Positions 57,966 through 64,000 of a DNA stretch of 64,000 nt are shown piece after piece; position 1 is the stretch's first letter, and every line of letters begins with the position of its first letter. Source of the DNA: Mytilus edulis (taxonomy: Eukaryota; Mollusca; Bivalvia; Mytilida; Mytilidae); contig NC_092344.1 of NCBI RefSeq assembly GCF_963676685.1, forward strand, positions 43,406,589 through 43,470,588. The letters run 5' to 3'. The position numbers were made by a program, and so were the translations under genes. Under the pieces are notes generated by a model that worked only from the letters and a program-made list of their open reading frames with translations, had not been told where the DNA came from and did not search any database.

Positions 57966-58844
57966 AATAAGCGATTAATCGAAATTAAATGCATGAGCCT
58001 ATTCATCAACATGAAATTGAGGTGCCATTGTATAGGCAGACAAAGAAAGAAAGGCAAAAGTGTTCATTGATTCAATGGGTATAGGATCGGATCTTGAAAA
58101 CCCATACTGTTATTTTACTACATTTAGTTCTTCTTCTGTCCGGGATATGTTCCTAGTGTTGTATCTCATTCTAGCCAACAGATCTTTCCCACATCATCAG
58201 ACAACTCGGCAATGAGAACCGAAATTTGTTAAGAAATAATTTCTCAAGATTGGACGAATATCGTAAGAAACTATAATAGCTTCGCACCGTGATGAGAAGC
58301 AGCAATGCCTGTATCCATTCTCAATGAGAAATTGCATATGTAAAATTCCGCACATTAAAAGATAAAATGTTCCAGATCTTCACTTCCTTTTGACATATTG
58401 TACGCCAGAACAGAAGTTACACGTACTAGAGAAGTGAGAACAAGCGTGTACACACAATTTGTATTCAAATCAGATTGCAGAGTTCAACAAGAAACACGTT
58501 TCTTTAAAATATGCCTAGCTATCCGATCTGAGTCTAAAAAGCATCAAGATTGGACTATAAAAATCTACCACCAAACTGAATCCGCCTCAACGTAAAACAC
58601 TTAAGTTATTTTCATTTTCTGTGATTGAAATATTACAAAAAAGGGTGTACAGTAAAAGTTATTAAAAGAATTATATCTAATTCAAATTCATTTCAGACTC
58701 AGGTGTAATAATCTTAGCAAAAGTAAAGATCTAATTACTAGTATTCAGAAGTTTCTTTTTTTGTAAATGACTAGTATTTTGGAATATTTTGGCACGATCC
58801 TTAAGAACAGGTTATAATAATTCGAAACAAGAGTTAAACAAGAA
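57966..58844. other. No gene confirmed
   Basis: A 65-codon frame at 58398-58595 (MYARTEVTRTREVRTSVYTQ ...) is Arg/Thr-rich and has slightly higher GC than its flanks, but I recognise no domain and see no splice partners. Confidence 0.4.
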
Positions 58845-59160
58845 TGTGTCCCCAGTACACGGATGGGGCATCCGCACTATCATTTTCTATGTTCAGTGGA
58901 CCGTTAAAATGGGGGAAAATCTCTAATTTGGCATTTAAATTAGAAAGATCATATCATAGGGAACATTTGTACTAAGTTTCAAGTTGATTGGACTTCAACT
59001 TCATCAAAAACTACCTCGACCAAAAACTTTAACTTGAAGCGGGACAGACGGACAAACAGACGGAAGGACGGACGGGCGAACGGACGGACAAACGAACGGA
59101 CGGACGGACGCACAGACCAGAAAACATAATGCCCATATATTGGGCATAAAAACTAGTTAC
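58845..59160. repeat. ~315-bp repeat with GGACGGAC tail
   Basis: gaatgtgtccccagtacacg, tttcaagttgattggacttc and aaactacctcgaccaaaaac precede a gacggacggac-type run at 59041-59115, ending aatgcccatatattgggcat, which is a short palindrome. Confidence 0.75.
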
Positions 59161-60387
59161 ATTAGAAGCAAATAAGAAAATCGACTATACTATCCGTTTC
59201 ATACATGAATGATGCGGTTTGACCTTAGTTTGAAACTAGTTTAAATTAGCTGTAACTCTGTCGATTCCACAGGTCTATAACACATTATTACGAAAAATAG
59301 TATGTAGGTGTTAATATTATTCATTTATCAATGTATCGAGGTTGAAGAAAGGAACCAAATATTACAGCGTTTGATATATTTTTTATTTACATCTGCAAAT
59401 CACTTTACATTTACGTAACCCCCCTCACAAAAGTAAATAGAACAAAATACTTGGCCGAGAGCTGATACAATTGTCCTTTAGCCTTTGCTCTTTACAAGAA
59501 ACCTTGAATGATGTGTTGTTTATTTTAGTAAATAGATAAACTTAAAATGAACAGCAATGAGATATGTTGATATATATCCTATCAACGATAGCACAAGTCC
59601 AATTGAAATGATAAATAGGATTAGATATTGGTTTTATTTCAAGTGATTTATCAACAAACTTTGCTGTGTTCTTTTATTTTTATGTTATTGAATGAATTTT
59701 GGTATATTCTTGTTAAGGAATAATAAACCGTTCTGACGAAATGTAAGGATATTTAAATATTAAAAGTTTGACAATTTTCAATAGCGTTTAAAACAGGTCA
59801 AGTTTAAACCTTTCGCTGGTGTCAACAAACTCAAAGTAAGAGAAAGGGTCGGTCAGCCAAGAGTACAATGTGCAATGGCCCATTTTTCCATTGAACTCTT
59901 AGTTGTTTGGCAAAAATGTATTCAAACATACAATTGATCGTGTCAATCTAGTTCATGATATATATTAGATGGCGTGCAAAATTTTAATCTTGGTATCAAC
60001 TATAAGTTTATCGTATAAAATTTAAAACATGCAATCGTTCTGAATATATTCTAACTCTTGTTGCTGAAAGATTAATTTAACACATATATATCAATCTCGT
60101 GATAATAATTATATGCAATCACGTGAATGCTGGTATTTTTCCGTTTATAATGGTTAAATTTTCAAAATGCACATTTGGTGCATCAAATAAATATTGATAT
60201 ATTGTGACTTCTACTACTTCGGTGCCACTGTTGATGGACTGCAAATGTTTAAGGCTTTGTAAGAAAGTGATCTTTTTAGAAGTACAATTCTTCTAATTTA
60301 AACTTATCTAAAAGAGGGATAAATCGTACTTTGTAAAACAGTGACTCCGATTCAAACATAAATTTCACTGAAACTGACATTAGCAAG
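59161..60387. other. No gene seen
   Basis: AT-rich; the right end (about 60300-60387) may be decayed reverse-transcriptase sequence leading into the fragment below. Confidence 0.4.
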
Positions 60388-60850
60388 ATGCAAGATTTCT
60401 TGATTGACAACATATTTACTTTTGGAGGCGTTTTTTTCCAACAAACTATCGGCATTCCCATCGGAACCAACTCTGTTCTTTTTCTTGTCGATTTTTATTT
60501 ATATGAGGCTGACTTTATACGGGAACTTCTAAGGGTGAGGGAAAAGAAGTTTGCAGTATCCTTTGCCTTTACTTTCCGATATATGGATGATTTTCTTTCT
60601 CAAATCATTCAAAATTTGCTGACTATGTTGAACGCATCTATCCCATCGAACCAGGAACATGTACTGTTCCCAGATCGAACTTCAGTTAAAGTTTACAACA
60701 AAGTTAAGTTTGCCTCATGTCTTGGCATACACCAAGACATTGGTAATGAGGTTCGGTTACAAATTAACCTTATACGCCAAAAGAGATGATTCCAGCTTCC
60801 CAATGTGAACTTTAGATTTCCATGTAGCAATATTCTAGCAGCGCTTGCAT
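60388..60850 (+). pseudogene. Reverse-transcriptase core fragment with YMDD motif
   Basis: Reads MQDFLIDNIFTFGGVFFQQT, IGIPIGTNSVLFLVDFYLYE, ADFIRELLRV and FAFTFRYMDDFLSQ. GIPxGT and YMDD are RT motifs of a mollusc retroelement family. After a stop it continues FQLPNVNFRFPCSNILAALA, the start of the C-terminal part. A frame change and stop make it non-functional. Downstream sequence resumes at 62740, so the copy is split by ~1.9 kb. Penelope-like affiliation is inferred, not shown. Confidence 0.82.
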
Positions 60851-62739
60851 ATTAATTAATTATTTACGTTATTGCGTCAATACTGTGTATTCAACAAGTC
60901 CACACTAATAAACAGCTTTTCTATAAAATCATAACAGTTAAGATATATAAAACTTATATCCATAGACTAGACAGGTAAATACTATTTCGAAAAAAAGTGC
61001 AAAGTTTTATCATACTTTACTATAGTCTAAAATAAGGACAACATATTGACAAAACGTCAAAAATATGCGTGTCAGACGTAACAGACTATGCGCATAATAA
61101 CTTTAGCAGGGGTGTTTGTGTTCTTCAAAACAGTGTTATATCTACAAAAATTCGAATGAATGATATGCTTTATATATAAAGTATTACAATATTACTGAAT
61201 ATGCGTTCCTGTAACGATCAACGCTATTTTTTGGTAAAAACAAATAGTGGTCATTATGGTCAGATTTTTGAAAATGTTAAGTTATCAAAATTTATAGGTT
61301 TTAAAATATAAGATTATATGATATTTCGTTTCTGTAAATTATGCCCACAAAAGTACATACATAGACAATATCAGAATCGAATTTTTGCAGCACTCACACT
61401 TCATATAAAAATGCGACGGCTTCTGGCAAATGTCTTGCAAGATGTCCAATGTCGGATTTTGCCGCTTTTCACAAATAAATTGGCATTTGCTACGCTATTC
61501 ATTGAAAAATTAGATTAGTTGCATGCTACATAGTGCTTTTCCGTAATTGTGCTTTAACTTTGCAAAACAGCTACATAGTTTTTAATAATTTGCGTAGTCA
61601 AAACGACTTCGTTTTCAAAGAAATGAAATGTCTTGCAAGTTTGTCCACTGGACGATTTTCATACGTTTTCAACGTTGTCTATTCGGGGTACGCTGTTTAT
61701 GGTGGATCATCTGTAAATTTCCTCAGACAGAATTTTCTTGATGGTCAGATACTATCAATAAGACAACAAAGTATTAAAAAAAAATCCGATGACTGGGTTG
61801 TTCGTTTAGATGAGGTTCTTAAGTTGTGAAAAAGTTAGTATCATGAGAGGATGAAATGTCTTGCAAGTTTGTCCACTGGACGATTTTCATACGTTTTCAA
61901 CGTTGTCTATTCGGGGTACGCTGTTTATGGTGGATCATCTGTATATTTCCTCAGACAGAATTTTCTTGATGGTCAGATACTATCAATAAGACAACAAAGT
62001 ATTAAAAAAAATCCGATGACTGGGTTGTTCGTTTAGATGAGGTTCTTAAGTTGTGAAAAAGTTAGTATCATGAGAGGATAAAAAAATCCTCTTTTTTAAA
62101 TTTTCAAATTGGGAAGCGTAAAACTTCAATATTTTTTGTTTCTCTGCAATAAGATTCATATGTATATAACTTCATATGAAATTGGGCCTAAAGCGTGCCA
62201 ATTGCTATTTACACCTCTCCACATCATACAAAGCTTGTCAATATATGAGATGAATTATAATTAGCCTTTTATTTCTGACAATCGTTTCATTTCTTAATCT
62301 AATGGTACCGCTATTAGTAAATTGAATTTTATCAGCAAGACACGTTTAACTTGTAATTCCCGAAAAACATTTTATAGTAAAGCAAAATATATATCTTCCT
62401 CCTTTTTGGATCTAAATGGGGAAACATTGCATTTTATTACGTTTTATGTCAATTGGTCTCTGGTAGAGAGTTACATCTCATTGGCACTCATCATACCGTA
62501 TATATCTTCTCATTTCATATAGATTTATGCATTACCCAAATACGATATATTTTGTTGTTTGTTGCTTACGTTACTTTCAGTGGGAAATATTTCATGCATA
62601 TTCAGTACAACTGATCATTAAGAAGTATCCATATTGACATGCAAAACAAAAATTACAAGAGAAATAAAAAACTTATCCCAAATAATCATTAATCGCTGTA
62701 AAACGTTACCATTTGAGACGCAATATCGTGCTTTAACGT
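60851..62739. mobile_element. ~1.9 kb insertion splitting the reverse-transcriptase copy
   Basis: RT coding stops in CSNILAALAY at about 60850 and the next expected residues (YISQFIRY) appear at 62744, so the sequence between is foreign. The flanks share attaa, a possible short target duplication. It holds the 228-bp tandem duplication and no recognisable transposase; ends are approximate. Confidence 0.6.
61623..62078. repeat. Recent 228-bp tandem duplication
   Basis: 61623-61850 and 61851-62078 are almost identical: I see one substitution (tgtaaatttcc against tgtatatttcc) and one A missing from an A run. The first copy keeps an open frame to VVRLDEVLKL; the missing base in the second shifts it to NPMTGLFV and a stop. 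No domain is recognised in the frame (CLASLSTGRFSYVFNVVYSG). Confidence 0.93.
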
Positions 62740-62995
62740 CATACTGATTAAATATCTCCCAGTTTATACGGTATTTCAGGGCATGGATCTCCTATCATAA
62801 TTTCCTTGATAGACGAATGTTCCAATTGTCGCATCTGTTATCCCGTCCCCTTTTCCTCGAATGCGACCTACCAAATTAGACGTATTTATACCGAGTTTGT
62901 ACTAGCATGAACATCAAAACGAGTGCAACATGTGAAGCAGGATCTACTTACTCTTTCAAAGTACTTGAGATCACCCCTTTTGTATATTTGGCATC
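62740..62995 (+). pseudogene. Reverse-transcriptase C-terminal remnant and family E tail
   Basis: 62744-62807 reads YISQFIRYFRAWISYHNFLD, equivalent to YISQLIRYSRACISYHDFLN at 18452. After a deletion the sequence continues into the family E tail (gcgacctaccaaattagacg, gcaacatgtgaagcaggatc, cttgagatcacc). Confidence 0.75.
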
Positions 62996-63380
62996 TCTTT
63001 TACAATATTTTCAATTAACTAAATGGTGTACGATTTGTAAATTCTAAGGTTATTCTAACGATGCGTGTACTTCTAGTCCTCGTGCGATTTGGGAGATTTG
63101 TTGTTGAAAAAGCACTTAAAAAAGAGTCTTTGTCCAAACATGTTGTCTACAAAATCTGGTTATGTCAAATAATGTTGTTCGACTAAAACATTAAAACAGT
63201 GAACCCCTTCATCATTCTGTCTCCTATTTTGAAACAGTGTTTTCAAAGCTAAAAATCTAGGTTCATCATCGGATACAAAAATATAACATATTGTCAAGCG
63301 TTCAATATTTCGACCAAAAAAAAAGGTTCTTAAAGTCTAGAAGCAAAGTAAGTGACAAATTTTCAAGTGATCAATATCCC
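62996..63380. other. No gene seen
   Basis: AT-rich spacer with no repeat or domain recognised. Confidence 0.4.
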
Positions 63381-63880
63381 ATAATGCCCGCGTCACACTG
63401 TCCCGATTTTTACGCCGATGGCAACACGATAATGGAAATTTTCAAAATCGGGACTGATCGTATCCAGATCGGGCTATTCGTAGTGCCATCTTTAACCATC
63501 GTAGAAACATCGGCAACTTTTTCTAGCCTTCGGGGACAACTTCGGGAAGGATTCTAAATTTTTTAACATGTTAAAAAATCCCCGAAGGTGCGTCCGATGT
63601 TGAGGGTTCGTATTGAGTTCGTATCACCATCCTCACTATCGTAATGTCACCGGGAATGCATCTTTGCACATCGTATTGCATTCGTGTTTCCATCGTTTCC
63701 ATCGGGCAGTTTTGACATTACGATGTCTACACGAATGAATCACGAAGATACCCGAAGGTCTTACGATGGCAACACGACTTCGTGAAGACCTCGTAATCCC
63801 GTCGTGTTGCCATCGAATAAAAGTACGAAGGCGACAAGATGGAACTACGACGGCAATAAATCCAGCTAAATGTAAGGCAG
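63381..63880. repeat. GC-richer repeat with many CGAT/TCGTA palindromic words
   Basis: Dense in atcgtag, ccgaagg, cttcggg, cacgac and atggcaacac, with a 20-nt palindrome ttttttaacatgttaaaaaa at 63559-63578. Base composition differs clearly from its neighbours. Small frames on both strands are by-products. It is probably a dispersed element continuing a family of short-motif repeats. Confidence 0.6.
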
Positions 63881-63889
63881 CGACCATTT

Positions 63890-64000
63890 GATTTTCTGGG
63901 GGGGGCTATGGTTTTTTTTGGAAAAAAAAGTTTGTTTCCAGTTTTTGGAGAAAAAAATAATTTGTTTTTGATTCTGAGGGAAAAAAATTGTTTGTTTCAC
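63890..64000. repeat. Low-complexity T/A/G runs at the window end
   Basis: Alternating tggggggggg, ttttttttgg, aaaaaaaag and gtttgttt; similar in style to 9017-9200. Confidence 0.6.

Noticed and set aside
58398-58595. 65-codon Arg/Thr-rich frame
   Set aside because: Not excluded, but with no domain, no splice context and no repeat it cannot be supported as a gene.

Overview
The window is nuclear DNA from a bivalve mollusc, most likely a Mytilus-type mussel. The evidence is indirect but consistent: it is AT-rich and intron-containing with GT-AG boundaries, it is crowded with short dispersed repeat families that I associate with mussel genomes (for example copies carrying gacgaaacgcgcgtctggcg or gtatgattgccaatgagac), and it carries broken reverse-transcriptase copies and a mollusc-style Toll-like receptor. 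I see no bacterial operon, no tRNA or rRNA, and no CRISPR. Species assignment is inference.

Three protein-coding genes can be supported. (1) On the + strand, 10145-16594, a four-exon gene encodes a ~1055-residue Lys/Gln/Thr-rich protein of unknown function. Its last exon is built from nested internal repeats. (2) On the + strand, 23091-41351, eleven exons can be joined in frame into a ~718-residue type I membrane protein. It has a signal peptide, half of an N-terminal MNNL/C2-like domain, a DSL domain, about ten EGF repeats, one transmembrane helix and a short tail, so it is a divergent Delta/Jagged-type Notch ligand. The exon phases agree throughout and there is a TATA-like box upstream. The second exon (41 nt) is uncertain. 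(3) On the - strand, 53285-51117, one uninterrupted 722-residue reading frame encodes a Toll-like receptor: LRR block, LRRCT, LRRNT, second LRR block, LRRCT, transmembrane helix, TIR domain. Genes 2 and 3 converge on a ~9.8 kb gene-free interval. No functional link between the three genes is visible beyond both receptor-type genes being cell-surface proteins.

The rest is repeats. From the left: one copy of an ~0.8-1.2 kb direct repeat (1-1195, second copy 8165-8968), each carrying a 161-nt hairpin; a 3.3 kb satellite with a 40-bp monomer, about 82 copies and higher-order structure (1867-5157), ending at an 86-bp foldback insertion; dispersed repeats to 10 kb; gene 1; a broken reverse-transcriptase copy split by another repeat (18145-19970); a cluster of repeats (20265-21870); then the Notch-ligand gene, whose introns hold a ~3.5 kb imperfect inverted repeat (24305-27808), a 694-bp element with perfect 18-bp terminal inverted repeats (31182-31875) and many short repeats. 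To the right of the Toll-like receptor lie further reverse-transcriptase remnants (55130-55495, 60388-62995), two molluscan repeats with G/A/C-rich short-period tails (56320-57560, 58845-59160), and a nearly identical 228-bp tandem duplication (61623-62078) inside an insertion that splits the last reverse-transcriptase copy. All domain calls are by eye; no search was run.
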